64,000 nucleotides of DNA from Piromyces finnis (GCA_002104945.1 MCFH01000020.1:434001-498000), one strand, 5' to 3'; positions 12,422-27,500 are shown, numbered from the stretch's first letter. Notes: generated by a model not told the origin, from the sequence alone. Numbers and translations: made by a program.

Positions 12422-14565
12422 TGTTATTGTTTATACTGATTTAATTATTAATAATAATGACTGAATTAAAAATTATTTTCAATTATTATACAATCGGATT
12501 TTTGATCTTTTAAGAAATATACATAAAATTAATCTATATTTTCTATACGTTTTTATTTTTTATTTCTTTATTAATAGATAAAAAATGATTTTATTATTTT
12601 TTTTAATATGATTTAAAGAAAAGAAACCTTAAAAATAAATAAGAAAAAAAAACAAAAAGAAAAAAATTAATATAATATAAAAATATAATAAATAAAGTTT
12701 AAATTGAAAATAATTTTATTTCATTTTATCATAAAAGAAATAAAAATTTTGTTTTTTTGATGGATTTTTAAAAAAATATAAATTAAAATTTTATATATTA
12801 TCAAATATTAAATAATATAATTATTATATATTATTATTGATATTTAAAAACTCCAATAGATTTAATATAATATATTGATCTTATATTATTTAATATATCT
12901 TTTTTTTTCTAAATTATATTGTGGTTAGAAATGAATGTAATAATAGAAACATAATAAGAATATAAAAATGAAAAATATTTATAATATTATATCATTTAAT
13001 TAATTTGAATGAAATAGTAATTATGTTATTATTGATGCTTAAACATTAGTTAAAAGATTATTATTAGAGATGTTTAATGTTGTGGCTTGAATACCTAGAA
13101 ACAAAATTTGTGTATTATTCTAAAATATTAATAATATATAATATAAAAATTAGTATTAAAATATAGTGTAATGAGAATAAAAAAGAATTTGAATTAAATA
13201 ATATATTATTATGAAATAAAATGAATATTATATTCTATTTAAAAAAATATAAACCTTAATTAATAATAAAAAATATTTCTTTTCTGTGAAAAAAGAATTT
13301 ACCAATTTTATTTTGTATTTTTTTGAATTTTATCTTTGAATAAAGAGCTAAAAATTAATTTAAATTCACATATAAAATAAATTAATCAATATATTTTAAT
13401 GTATAATAATATATTATTATTATTTATTGTAATGAAAAACAATACATTTTAATAAATTTTAATATATTATTTAATATATATTAAAATAAAAGAATAGATA
13501 TTTATATATTTTGGTTTATTTGGAAATTATTTTTTTATTTAACGTAAGGTTGTAAATTCTATTTATATAGTTCTATCAAAAAGAATATATAGATAAAAAA
13601 GCTTGAAGTGTCATAAAAGGTATTTCATTAATAATAATATAAAAGTGTATTAATAAAATAATTATTGAAAGAAAGTAATTATAATAAAAAAAATATTCAC
13701 TCTAAACAATATATAATATACAATATATTACTAATGCAATCGATTAGTAAAAATTTAAAAAAATTATATTATTTTTGTATAATTATCTTTATATTATTGT
13801 TTCTAGTTATTATAACAACATTAGATATATAATAATACATATTTATTAGTAAAAAAAAATATAAAAGAAGTGATCCACAATATGGTTAATAAATACCTAT
13901 TAATGAAAATTTTCTGTTATATCCATGTACCATTTTCTAATAATTAAAATTTTGTTACATTAATATGTTAAGATTTAATGTAACACAAAATTTAATTTTT
14001 ATTATTTTTAATATGAAAAAAGCATAAATCATTTTTCTTATAAATTAATAAAAATAGAAAAAAAAAATACAACTGTTTTGGACATTCCTTGTTATAATGT
14101 TAAATATCTTATAACTCATAATACCATTAAATAGTTTTAAAAGTATTAGTAATATAAACTTTATTTAATTATTATAATTTTATTTATTATTTATTTATTT
14201 ATTTTTATTTTTATTTTATTAATTATTTATTTAAAAATTTCTAATATAAAAAAATTGGGAGTATTGTTTCATGTGCAATGCAAATATATATTTATATATA
14301 TTTAATGGATTTAGTTATTTTAATATCTTCATTTATTTGAGTTTTATAATAATTATATAAATATTTTAAATATTTTTTATTCTTTTATTTTCTTTATTAT
14401 TAAGATTTTTTTTAATTATTATTATATATAAATTCGCTTTTTATTTATTAACTATATGAAAAGATATATATAAAAATATTTTCTCTTTTTTTTTTTTTTA
14501 CTTTTAAATAAAACAAAATAATAAAGAATTGATTATTTGTGTATATAATGATGTATATCAATAAT
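12422..14565. other. Intergenic region, 2.1 kb, with two possible small exons
   Basis: Between the RhoGAP 5' end and the TIM50 3' end. Mostly very AT-rich. Two minus-strand patches look exon-like (see the entry at 13028-13934). Nothing else is supported. Confidence 0.4.
13028..13934 (-). CDS. Possible small gene: two candidate 3' exons
   Basis: Two patches of higher complexity on the minus strand are bounded by splice-like sites. The upstream one (about 13933-13894) reads KMVHGYNRKFSLI between an AG and a GTATTT donor. The downstream one (about 13102-13040) follows TTTCTAG and reads GIQATTLNISNNNLLTNV before a TAA. Both are in phase 1, so they could join. The connecting intron would be unusually long (about 800 nt) and no convincing first exon was fixed, although ATGTCCAAAACA near 14092 is a candidate. 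No family is recognised. This may be a small gene or chance. Confidence 0.18.
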
Positions 14566-17175
14566 TTACTTGGCTTCTTCTAAAATAATAACATTATCTG
14601 AATCTACTTTTTCATCTTCTTTCTTATCTGTCTTCTTAAATTTCTTATATAAACCAAAGGTAACTAAATTCTTTAAACCTTCCTTTCTCTTTTCTAATTT
14701 TTCTAATTGTTTTTCAATTTCCTTAGTTTGAAGTTCTCTTTGTTCATCAACTAATTTAGCCCATTCTTCTCTTCTTTCTAAGAATGAATGACGTGTTTGT
14801 ATTCTTCTTTCTTCCATTTCATTAACTGGATTTTGCCATTCTGGAGTAACAACACCAATTACACCTTCATGAGAATCGGCACGACCACCTAAGAAAGCAT
14901 TAAAGAAACCTCTGGCTGGATCCTCTTTTTTATTATTATTAAATATATTTGTTGATAATTTATGATTTTATTCATAAAAGTTTTGTATATTTATTTTTAT
15001 TGTTATTAATATTATTGTAAATTTAATTAAAATTTTAATTTTATAATTTATTAAATATTTTTAAATGATATATATATATTTTTAAATTAGCATTTTTGAA
15101 TAAGGATAAAAATATATTTTTTCTTAAATATGAAAATATAATTTAAGTATATATTTACTCTTCAAGTGTAAACGAGCCATCTTTTCTCTGTGTTCTTCAT
15201 TGAATTGTTCTCTTAATTCTTCTTGATATTCAGCAAATGCTTTTGGAATATATTTACCGGAATATGATTGTAAAACAGGTCTAACATCATCTGGAGCTGT
15301 TATAACCAAGGCTATTTTATTATTTAATATTTAATGGTTAATTTTGGTTAAATTTATATTTATTAGCTCTTGATCATTATATTAATCTTTCCTAATAGCA
15401 TGACTTTTTATTAATTATAATTAAACTTACTTTCTAAGAATGAAATTAATTTTAAGAGTTCAGTATCATTCTTATCACCAGTGAATTTAGATATAGAAAT
15501 TGCATTATTTGGTTGTAATAAAGAACCTTCTGAATTAATATCAATCAATATTGTTTTTGAGATATCTCTATTATATTGACTTAAGTCCTTAACCTTCTTC
15601 TTATTAACAGTAACTAAAGAATCGTTGTATAAACGATACATAATTAAACCGTATGGATCGATTTTATCGATTAATGGTGCAGCAAGCTTTCATTAATTAG
15701 TTTTTGAATGAATTATTACAAATGATATTGATGTTTGTGGATTTATAGAGATGATTATAAATTGAAATTAGATATGTTAATTATTACTATATATTATTTG
15801 ATCGTTTATAATGTCTTTTCCTGTTATATCCATATATTTTATATATAATAGTGTTTTCCACTTTATGGCTATCACTAAATAATACTTAATTGTTAAAATA
15901 TAATACTTACAATAGGTGAAGATGTTGAGACAATAACAATTTCATAAAAGTTAGATAAATATTGAATGAAGAAATCTAAACCTGGTCTCTTAGCAATTCT
16001 CCAACCTTTTTCTCTCTATAAGAATATAAAATTAAAAAAATAAAACGAATATTTATAATTTAATATTTTCTTATCATATAAGAAATTATTTTAAAATTAA
16101 TTTTCACTTCTTTTTTAATAATAAAAATTTCAAATGATTATATTTACCTCCCATTCAACTGAAATTAAGGTATCATCTAAATTAAGAACTAAAGTGTATG
16201 GATGACCATATGGTTCTGGTAAGAGGTCTGGTAAGAGTTTTTTTTCGGCATTTCTCTATTTTATTAATAAAAGTTTACACAAAATTTCTTAGTTTACATT
16301 TAGATATTTCACTTTTTTTATTACATACTGAAAAAAGTATTATAATATTACTTTATCATTAATTCTTTTTTTGGATCTTTCAACCCAAGCTTCTGGATTT
16401 AATGGATCGGTCTTTTCAAAAGGACGACCTTTATTAATATATTAAATAATGTTTGTTTTTTTGGCAAAATATAATTAAAATAAGATTTTTAATATAATAT
16501 ATATAATATAATAAGTTATATATTAATTATTTTTATATTGATAGAAATGTTGATTGAAATTTTGTTATTATAATTTTTAATTATTTTTTAAAAACTAATT
16601 TCTCAATATATATCATTATTTTTTTAACAAAAAATTGAAGGCGCTGTTCACTTTAATTCTTTTTATAATAATACATTGCTATTGCTACTGACTAAATATA
16701 TTTAATCCATATACAAAAATATGAAAAAAAAAAACTTTGTTAATATATTACCATAGTATAATAAAGCAGAAAGACTAAGAGCACTAGAAAAAAGGAAAAT
16801 ATTTCTTAAAAAGTGTGTTTCTCTTTCTTCTGGATTTTCTTTTCCTTTATTATTATCTTCTTTTTTTTCTTTTTTTTGTTTTGGTGGTGAATTTTGTTTT
16901 TTTTGTTCTTTTAATTTTTCTTCACCGAGTTTCATAGCATCGAAATCGCTAACATTCTTTTTTGGAATTTCACTTTCTTTGTTATCTTTATTATTTTCAT
17001 CTTTTTGTGTGGAATATAATTTAACATTCATCATATTAGAATTAATTATATTGGCATTAATGCTACGTAAATTTGGATAATATGAATTAGTAATTAATCT
17101 GGAAGAAGAAGGGATTAGTTGGGAAAATCCAACTAATCTACTTGGAATTTTTGAAGTAATGGACGATATTGACAT
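14566..17175 (-). CDS. TIM50: Inner-membrane translocase subunit Tim50 (mitochondrion or hydrogenosome)
   Basis: Start ATG at 17175; TAA at 14568-14566. About seven exons: roughly 17175-16752, 16430-16352, 16253-16150, 16018-15914, 15690-15430, 15310-15165 and 14935-14566. Residues 1-60 are rich in Ser, Arg and Ile with few acidic residues ([20 protein letters not shown]), an organelle presequence. A charged linker follows, then a membrane span near residue 125-147 ([21 protein letters not shown]). The FCP1/NIF-like domain has [58 protein letters not shown] and [23 protein letters not shown], all characteristic of Tim50. The C-terminus is a charged coiled coil. Tim50 receives presequence proteins at the inner membrane and gates TIM23. 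In an anaerobic fungus it would serve the hydrogenosome (inference). Confidence 0.9.
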
Positions 17176-18323
17176 GTTGGTATTAACTATTATATTAGCG
17201 TTTATTTTTTTAAAAAAAAAAAAAAGGAAAGAAAGAATTAAAGATATGTATATATATAATTTCCCATTATTTTAATATTGATATTGAAAACATAGTTTTA
17301 TTGAAGAAATGGTTTCAATTAAATAGAATAATAAATGATATTATAATATAAAATATATATATATAAATTAATATCTATAATAGTTTATTTATAATTATTC
17401 ATATTAAAATATTATTTTAAAAAGTTTTCTACCTTTATATAATTAATTTTATATTATTTGATTTATAAAATAAAATATTTCAATTCGATGACAAAAAAAA
17501 ATACCAATAAAGAAAAAAAAAAAATATTTATTATTAAATTTTATATATAAGAATAATGATATATATGTATAATATACCTCTATGAAGTTAAAAAAAAAAT
17601 TGTTTTTTATTATTGAATACAAAATTTATAAAGAAAAATAAAAAGTTAATGATTAATCCCACAATTTAATATAATATAATTTAATATATTATCAAAAATA
17701 TATTATTTTTATTGAAAATTATTTATTCTCTTTTTTTTTATACTATAGATAAATTATTATTTATATTTAAAAGTAAATAATATCCAATCATAATATATTA
17801 TTAATATAAAAAGATCTTTAATTTTTATAGTATTTCCTTACCAATCATATTATAAATCTATGTGGAATTTACATAAAATATAATATATATAAAATTTATA
17901 TAGATTAAATGAAAAATTCATGGTATATAGAGTGGGTAAGAGTGAATTTCTTCTGGCCAAAAAGTTTGGTTAAAATCGAAAAAAATATTAATTCATCAAA
18001 TAGTATTAAAAACAGAATAACTGAAATGATTAATATTGCATAGTATTAGAATAGAATAACAAAATAGGTAGGTAGCTAACTTTATCTTCTTTCTAAAAAT
18101 AAATATTTACAAAATTGCTTTTATTTTTTTTTATTGTGTTTAATAATACATTAAATTATCACAGCTATATAAAAAAATGCATTTTTTACATTTTATATAT
18201 AATAATTTTATACACTTTATACACCTTTTTTTTTTTTTTTTTCTAGTTTCTCATTATCATTTTTATTAAGTACAGAAATATATTTAAATTTTTAATAAAG
18301 TCTCTTAATAAATATGAATAGTA
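17176..18323. other. Intergenic region
   Basis: Contains the TIM50 promoter and the phosphatase 3' flank. AT-rich throughout. A slightly more complex stretch at 17930-18075 has no ORF and no RNA fold that can be defended. Confidence 0.5.
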
Positions 18324-20540
18324 TCATTTATTATAAAATAAACTAATGAATGAGTGATCATCATTAATTGATGATGAAAATTCTTTAAATGCACCCATTA
18401 ATTTTTCAGGACTTTTAATATTATTTATAATCATGGATTGGTATTTATCCTTATAATCATCATATGAACGTATAACACCATCCGATGCTATTATAAATAA
18501 TCTTAATTCTGAATTTTTTATTGATGTAATTTCGGGTATACGTTTTAAACTACAATCTCGAATAAAATTTTCTTTATTTAAAATATTAATAGTAGATGAA
18601 AATAATTTAGACGTTGAAAGATTTTTCTTAGATAGTGTTATATGTTTTGAAAGTAACGACCAATTTGGTCGGGATATTAAAAATGAAATTATTTCTTCAT
18701 AAGAGAATTGATTAGAAAGATTATGTAATTCTTTTAATGAAATATCTGGGTTTTTTTCAAATTCAAATTTAAATTCAGATAGAAATGTTGTCGTTGGAGG
18801 TGAAAACAATTGAAGGTTATTATCACTTACAACCATAATGTTATTTTTTTGTTTCATTGCGTTTATATTCTGATTTTGAGTTGAGTTACCATTTTTGCTA
18901 ATTATCTCTTCTTTATTATCACGATGATTAGATGAATAGTTTGGGGTATTTTTATTTTCGGAAATGCTTGAAGGAGAATTAAAATATTGTAGAATTGAGG
19001 ATTGGACAAGAACTTTTTTCTTTGAAATTAAATTATTATTGGTTTGTATAAGTGAAGGTTCATCTTCTTCATTTTCAACAGGGTCTATATCCATAGCATT
19101 AATTGATCGGGTTCTTACTAATGGTGTTTGTTTTAATTTTAATTGAATAGTTAATTGATTTAATCGTTCTCGCCTTAGAGTTCTAAAAGTTTCTATTTCT
19201 TTTACAAATGTATTAAAAATAGTTGGTTCATAAATACTATCACCTATTGTTCCCCATACATTTAATGCTGAAAATCCAATTCTTACATGTTCAGATTTAA
19301 GATCATTTTTTCTACTTTTATTAGATCTATGATTTTTTTGATATTTTTTAGGTAAATTATCGGTATTAAATTTCTCTAATATTTTTTGTTTTTCATCTTG
19401 TTCTGTTATGATCTTTGATAGTGGTTTATGATTTTGAGGTTGCGATAACACTAAAAATATATTAGAATCTATTAATTGTTGATGAAGTGATGTGTTTTCA
19501 ATATTATGCTCTTGAAATAACTAATGGTAATTATATATTATATTAATATTTACGAATATGTTTTTTTTTTTTAAAAAAAAAAAAAATATTTATGGATAGA
19601 TATAATTATAGAATGGATAAAATACCATTTTTGGTTTTTCTTCTTGATTTTTCCATATAATAATAGGACTATCACCTAAAAATGAAAAATAGGTTGTTTC
19701 TTCTGTTATTAAAGCTACTGAAGCTGTTGACCCTGAGCTTTTTAAATTATATTACCAAGGTTAATGTACAATTAGTTAAGATTTTATATTGTTCCAAAAG
19801 TATAATTTAATTATGATTTAATTAATTAATAGATTTATTAATATCAATAAAATATACTAAAACTTCAATAAATATCAAAATAAATAATATATATACCAAT
19901 AAATATATGTTTGTTCTTCTGGTTTGTAATTTTTACATTCTAGTAATTTTTTATGTAAATTGGTATATGTTTCTTTTAAAGCTTTTGTATATTCTCCCTG
20001 TTTAAAAGAAATATTTGCACATAATTCATATGGAAACATTTGTTGTAGATACGTACTACAAAAGCTTCCACAATGACCATCAAAAACTAATTCATTTTAT
20101 AATTTATTTAAAAAAAAAAAAAATATAAAATATAAATTATTTTAATTATTAAAAAAAAAGAATATATGAAAATTTTATTTTCTTTTTCTATAATTTCATT
20201 CCTAAACTTTTTGTAATTTAACATTATTTGTTAATTTCTATGTAATGATTTTATTTATTTACTCTATATTCTTATAAAATTTTTCTAGTCAAATCGTTAT
20301 TAAAAAGTATTCACCTGCATATAATTTTATATTTAAATTTTCATTTTCGGATAATAGTTGTTCCTTGGAGTATAATGTTTTTTCTTCATAAAAATTTCTA
20401 CTATAAGCAGTATAATTTTCATTTATATACTCAATAAGATCTGGAATTACAATGATACGGTCTTCTTTCGATGCCGAATAATATTCTGAACCCTTACATA
20501 TAAACTGACAACGATAGAGTGAATCTTGACGAGTCTTCAT
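18324..20540 (-). CDS. PP2C-family protein phosphatase with a long low-complexity insert
   Basis: Start ATG at 20540 (MKTRQDSLYRC). Four exons: about 20540-20317, 20083-19895, 19730-19626 and 19520-18324. PP2C motifs are in order: ASKEDRIIVI (motif 1), LYAGVFDGHCGSFC (motif 2, metal-binding DGH), SGSTASVALITEETTYFSFLGDSPII (GSTA...GDS), QNHKPLSKI (the DHKP..E position), IGFSALNVWGTIGDSIYEP (the L.V.RA.GD position), LRLFIIASDGVIRSYDD (SDG) and DDHSFISLFY (the DNIT position). The second glycine of DGHGG is Cys and the DN pair is DD, so it is a diverged member, but the key Asp residues remain. About 250 residues of Asn/Ser-rich, probably disordered sequence sit between the GD and SDG motifs. Metal-dependent Ser/Thr dephosphorylation is expected; the substrate is unknown. 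One exon segment (19088-19123) recurs in a dead LINE at 52.9 kb. Confidence 0.8.
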
Positions 20541-21599
20541 TTTATTATTATTCTTTATTTTTTGGTTGTACTTTTTTTTTTCTTTTTTTATCTGGTGATA
20601 ATATTTAAAAAAAAAAAAAAAGTTTTCAAATAATATAATTATATTCAAATAATTTTAATATATTATTATTAAAAATATTGAGTAAATATATATATATAAA
20701 AAAAAAAAAAGATTATTTTTCATTAAATATTATTCTTTATTTTCTTTCATTTTTCTTTTATTTTTTAAAAATAAAAATAAAAGAAAATAAATTTAGGTTA
20801 AAATCAATTCTTCATATATTAAAAATAAATGAATTTTTTAGATTTGATTAAATTTATTTCATGGAGTATAAAACTTTTTAAAAATGTTTGAAAAAACACA
20901 AAAATATTAGACACTTTCATATTTATTATTTATATATATATATTTTTTTTATTATTATTATTTTATTTTTTTTTTTTTTATTTATTTTATTATTAAATAA
21001 CAAATTACAACTTTTTTTTTTAAGAATATCTTTGGTATTTTTTTTTTTTTTTTTTTGTTTAGAATTTTTTTAATAATGAAAAATTCAACTAAAAGGGAAA
21101 ATATGAACTATATAAAATAAAAATTTTTTATGTATTATAAAATTTAAATTATATATAATTGTTTATCAAATAAATAAATACAATTGTGTTGATGTCTCTT
21201 TTTTTTAAAGGTTTGTTTGTTTGTTTGTTTTCGTATCATCAACGGATCATTGTTAATTCATTTTTAATTAAATTGATTTCCTTTGTAAAATATTTTTTTA
21301 GCCTATTTTACTTTTTAAAAATTGCTATTTATTAATATAGCAAATTAAAAAGTTACTATGTTTTTTTTTTTTTTTCTCTAAAAATAATAAAATCTTTTGT
21401 TAAAATTAAAATATTGCTTTTAATAATTCGATATAGTATTTTTTTTAACGAAAACAACTAATAAAAATCTATTAGTTTGTATGTAAATATGAATAATAAA
21501 TATTAATAAAAAAAAAAAAAAGGAATTTTTATAGGTATTAAATTTTATAAATTTCTATTTGTTAGGGAAAAAAATCCTTTTCTTTTCATTTTATTTAGC
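20541..21599. other. Intergenic region
   Basis: Phosphatase promoter and URA2 3' flank. Dominated by oligo-T and oligo-A runs. Nothing else is recognised. Confidence 0.5.
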
Positions 21600-24500
21600 T
21601 TATAATGTACGCTTTCCTAAAACTAATGAAAGTAAGGCCATTCTGACGTATAAACCATACTTCATTTGACGGAAGTAAGCAGCACGTGGATCAAAGTCAA
21701 CTTCTGGAGAAATTTCATTAACACGTGGAAGTGGATGCATAACAATCATGGTAGATTTAGCAGCACTTAAAACAGAGTTAGTGATAATGTATGAGTTGAA
21801 GACCTTCTTGTATTCTTCTTCATCAGTGAAACGTTCCTTTTGAATACGAGTAACATAAAGAACATCAGTATCGGCAATAACGTCATTTAAGTTAGTGTAT
21901 TCCTTTTGTTGAATGTTTAATTTGTCAAGTTCTTCAATAATATCCTTTGGCATTCTTAATGAATCTGGAGCAACATAGTTGATCTTGATTTGGTAGTTAC
22001 TAAGAAGTCTGCAAAGAGAGTGAACAGTACGACCATTCTTTAAGTCACCAACTAAAGTAATTGTTAAGTTGTTTAAGGTACCTAATTCTTCACGAATAGT
22101 AAAGGCATCTAAGAAGGCTTGAGTTGGGTGTTCACCAATACCATCACCAGCATTGATAATTGGAATGGTTGAGTACTTGGCAGCTAAGGCAGCAGCTCCT
22201 GGCATTGGATGACGGAGAGCAATAACATCAGCGTACATACCAACGGTTCTAATGGTATCTTGAAGAGTTTCACCCTTAGTAACAGAGGAAGTACTTTCCT
22301 TAATTGGAACAACTGAACCACCTAATCTTAACATAGCAGTTTCAAAGGAGGAACAGGTACGAGTAGATGGTTCATAGAAAGCAGTACAGAGAATTCTTCC
22401 AGTTAATAATGGAATGTAACCTTGTCTTTCAACAACAGTACGCATTTCTTGAGCAACACCGAATAATAAGTGAAGGTTATCACGGTCAAATTGACGGACA
22501 CTAAGAATGTTTTGCTTGTAGAATGGAGAAGCACCACCAAAGATTGAAGATAAGGAGTTTGGAAGGTCAGCAATGTATTGAGAACGTGGGTTTCTTAAGA
22601 TACTCTTTGGTTGTTCAGTTAACATAGATGGCTTAATTTGAGACTTCATTAAGTTGGACATAGCACTTGGTTCAGAGGAAGATCTAGAAAGAGAGTGTTG
22701 TTCTGGAGTTTCAGATAAAGAAACGGTTCTAACTCTTCTTGGACTCTTTGGAGAAGCAGAAATAAGAGTAGTTTCCTTTGGAACATGTGGAGTGTTGGTA
22801 ATGTTAACAATAGCAGATAAGTCACGACCCTTAACAGCTTCTGGGAAGAATGAACCATCTAAATAGACAGTTTGACCTCTAATAACGGTACGGTGGACGT
22901 GACCGTAGAGAGTCTTACCTTCTAAGGCAGACCATTGAAGATTAGAAGTTTCAAAACTATCCTTAACAACATTAATTCTACGATCAAGTTCAATTTCAAC
23001 GTAGGTGTTTGGTTGTTCTGGAATATCAAAGATACGACGTGGGTTGTGGTATAAGCGATCAACAATATCATTAAGAGTAAGTCTTCCATCATTAACAGCA
23101 GTTAATAATAATGGTAAGGCTTCTTCAATACCAACAGAAGTGCTCTTATAACCATTTTCCTTAGCAATGTAGTATGGAGTTGGACCAACAGAGAAACAGT
23201 CAATAACATCAATATTAGCCCAGAGAGCATCAACATCATCTGGACTTGAGAGGAACTTAGTATTAATATCTTCATTAGAAAGGAAGAGATTGTAGATATT
23301 AACATCACAAGTAACCTTAATACCCTTTTCCTTACTGATGGAAATTAAGTTAATATCTTGTTCAGTAGTAACGTTGGTAATGTGAATGGCTCTGTCTTGT
23401 AAGTTGGCAAGGAACATGAATGCAGCTAAATTAGCATTCTTAGCATCAGCAACAACTGGGAAGGAAGATGGCCATTTGTTTAAGAACTTGATAATATCAG
23501 ACATTCTATCCTTTAAATTAACTGGGTATTGATCATCAAGTGGAACTAATAAGGAAGTACAGTCACTAACAATCTTATCAATTTCATCAATGTTTTCTGG
23601 AGTAGCTAAAGCATTAAGAATGTAATCACAGTAAGCATTGCTGTGGCAGTTGTTGTGAGTTTTTTGTAATTCAGCAGAATTGCTAAGAATACAATTATCA
23701 CCAACTGGCATAAGGCTTGAAACAGTGAAACCACCAGCAATAGCACCCTTAGTGAGGTTAGTGAAGTTTTGGGCTTCATCAACCTTAGTACTAGAAAGGT
23801 TATTGAAGAAGGTTTGAATGTTAATTAAACCTGGAATTTGAGCAGTGTGGTGACTGGTCTTAAAATCGTGAGAAGAAATATCAAACTTGAAGTTTCTACT
23901 TAAAGCTTCAACAAATACCTTGGCACATTTAATGTTAGTAATAAGTGGAACAGCTAAATCAACAGCCATTCTTCTGGTCTTGTAACCAGTACTGATGTAA
24001 CTAGCTGGACGTCTGAATCTGTTCTTGGATGGTAAGTTAATGTATAAATCAATAAGGTTGTTAGATAAATGTTGACTAAGACTGTATTCTTGGTATTGAC
24101 CCTTTTCATTGTCAATAGCTTCTAAGTATTTGACTGGAATACCATGTTCGTGAATGAAATCAGCAGTACCAGATGTGGCAAAGAGTTGGAATCCCATTTC
24201 ATGAAGACGCTTAACAGATGGTAAGAATTCAACCTTTTCCTTGTAAGAACCAATAGATAATAAAATGTTCTTCTTTGGAAGAGTGAAACCAGTAGAAAGA
24301 AGAGCCTTTAAGTAAGCTTCATATTTGTTATCACCGAAACAAGCAACTTCACCAGTAGAAGCCATTTCAACACCAAGAACTGGATCAGCACCAGTAAGTC
24401 TACTGAAACTGAATTGTGGAACCTTGACAGCAACACGATCATAGGAAACGTTGGCTAATTTTTCAGTATCAATTGGTAAGTTAAGCATAACCTTAGTAGC

Positions 24501-27500
24501 TAATTCAATTAAATCAATACCAACAACCTTAGAAACGAATGGGAAGGATCTTGAAGATCTAACATTACATTCAATAACCTTAATTTCGTTGTTCTTAGCA
24601 ATGAATTGAATGTTGTATGGACCAGTAACGTTTAAGGCATTACCAATTTTTCTAGTAGCATTTTCTAACTTCTTGATGGTTTCTGGATCTAAATCTTGTG
24701 GTGGTAAAACTAAAGTAGCATCACCAGAGTGAACACCAGCATTTTCGACGTGTTCAGAAATAACATGCATGATTAATTTACCATTGATAGCGACAGCATC
24801 CATTTCAATTTCCTTAGCTTCTTCAATGTACTTAGTAATAACGACTGGGTATTCTCTAGAAACAGCAGTAGCTTGTTCTAAGAAGTTTTGTAAATCATTT
24901 TCAGAATAAACGACATTCATAGCAGCACCAGAAAGGACATATGATGGTCTAACAAGTACTGGGAAACCAACATCTTCACAGAACTTAGAAGCTTCACTAA
25001 TACTAGTTAATTCCTTCCATTGTGGTTGATCAACACCGATTTTATCTAACATACGAGAGAACTTGTATCTGTTTTCGGCATTATCAATCATTTCTGGTGA
25101 AGTACCTAAGATCTTGACATTTTGACGATGTAAGCGAAGAGCAATGTTGTTTGGAGTTTGACCACCCATAGAAATAATAACACCTTCGGAGCATTCAACT
25201 TCATAAATATCTAAAACTCTTTCAAGAGTTAAAGTTTCAAAGTATAATCTATCAGCTTCATCATAATCAGTACTGACAGTTTCTGGGTTGTAGTTAACCA
25301 TAATAGTCTTAACATTGTTTTCACGTAAAGTACGAATGGCACGAACAGCACACCAATCGAATTCAACACTACTACCAATACGGTAAACACCACTACCAAG
25401 AACCATAACACCATGATCATTGAAATCAATATCATGTTCAACAGCATTATAGGTCATGTATAAGTAGTTAGTATAACATGGGAATTCAGCAGCAACAGTA
25501 TCAATTTGCTTAACAAATGGCTTAATTTGGTAATCAGCACGAATCTTTCTAATAGCTAATTCAGAAGTTTGTAAAATCTTACCAAGTTGAACATCAGAGA
25601 AACCTAATTGCTTAGAACTTAATAAGAGAGATCTTGGAAGAGTTTGTGGAGTGTAGTCAGCAATCTTTCTTTCTAAATCAACAATGTTCTTAAGTTTGTT
25701 TAAGAACCATTTATCAATTCTTGTTAATTCCCAAATCTTGTCAACAGTGTATCCCTTGTGGAAGGCATTACCAATAGCGAATAAACGTTGGTCAGATGGG
25801 TGAATTAATTCATCTTCAAGAGATGGAATCTTCTTGTCCATACCGAAACCAATAAAGGAATCATCAACAGCACGAATAGCCTTTTGAATAGTTTCTTCGA
25901 AAGTTCTACCAATAGCCATAACTTCACCAACACTCTTCATAGAAGAAGAAATCTTAGTACTAACTCTGTTGAATTTCTTTAAATCCCATCTTGGAATCTT
26001 AACAATACAGTAATCTAAACTTGGTTCAAAACAAGCGATAGTAGACTTGGTAACATTGTTCATAACTTCAGTTAATGGAATACCTAAAGCTAACTTAGCA
26101 GCAACAAAGGCTAATGGATAACCAGTAGCCTTAGAAGCTAAAGCAGAAGATCTAGAAAGACGAGCATTAACTTCAATAATGCAGTATTCCTTTGATTGTG
26201 GATTAAGAGCATATTGAATGTTACATTCACCAACAACACCTAAATGACGAACAACATTAATAGCAGTATTACGAAGCATCATGTAATCTTCATCAGAAAG
26301 AGTTTGAGATGGAGCAACAACAATGGAATCACCAGTGTGAATACCTAATGGATCAAAGTTTTCCATGTTACAAACAGTAACACAATTGTCATTAACATCT
26401 CTGACAACTTCGTATTCAATTTCCTTCCAACCCTTCATAGATCTTTCAACTAAAACTTGTGGACTAGTAGCAAAAGCCTTATTACAAAGATCTCTTAATT
26501 GTTCTTCATTTTCAGCGAAACCAGAACCTAAACCACCAAGGGTATAAGCAGCACGAATAATTAATGGGTATTGAATACGGTTAGCAGCTTCAATAGCTTC
26601 TTCAAGAGAAGAAGCAGCTTCACTCTTGGCACATTTTTCATTAATTTCATATAAAGCTTGAGCGAATAATTCACGATCTTCAGTCATTTCAATAGTTTCA
26701 ATTGGAGTACCTAAAACCTTAACACCTAATTCCTTGAATTCATCCTTTAATTTAACACCAACATTTAAGGCAGTTTGACCACCAAAAGTACAACAAATAC
26801 CGTCTGGCTTTTCGTGAAGAATAACCTTACGAACGAAATCAGCTGTAACTGGAAGGAAGTAGATCTTATCAGCAAGACCTTGAGAGGTTTGAATAGTAGC
26901 AATGTTTGGATTGATTAAAATGGTGTAAATACCTTCTTCCTTGAAAGCCTTAATGGCCTATTCGTAATTAATTAAAAATAAATAAGAAAATTAATATCTA
27001 TACTTGATTTTTTTTCTTCAAATTTCTCCTTAACGATTATTTCGCAAAATAGTAACTTTTTTTTTTTTTTGAAATACTAGAATAACTCATCTATTATTAA
27101 ACTTTTTTATAATTTTTCTATTGAATTTATTACTGCCAGATAGTGTGATTCATTTATTAATTTACTCCGCGATAATATTTTTCGGATTTTAATAATACTT
27201 TACATAACAAATCCCATAAACTATTTTAATTTATAATAATTAAAAAACGAAAAAAAAAAAACTTACTTGAGAACCAGAATAATCGAATTCACCGGCTTGA
27301 CCAATAGATAAACCACCAGAACCTAAAATTAAAACCTTACGGATATTAACACGTTTTGGAGTATTAACCTTTTCCTTTTTAACTAAGGAAACTAATTTAC
27401 CACTTTCCTTACACTTCTTAATGACGCTAATGAAATCATCGAATAAGAATTCAGTATCCTTTGGACCTGGAGTAGCTTCTGGGTGGAATTGAACACTGAA

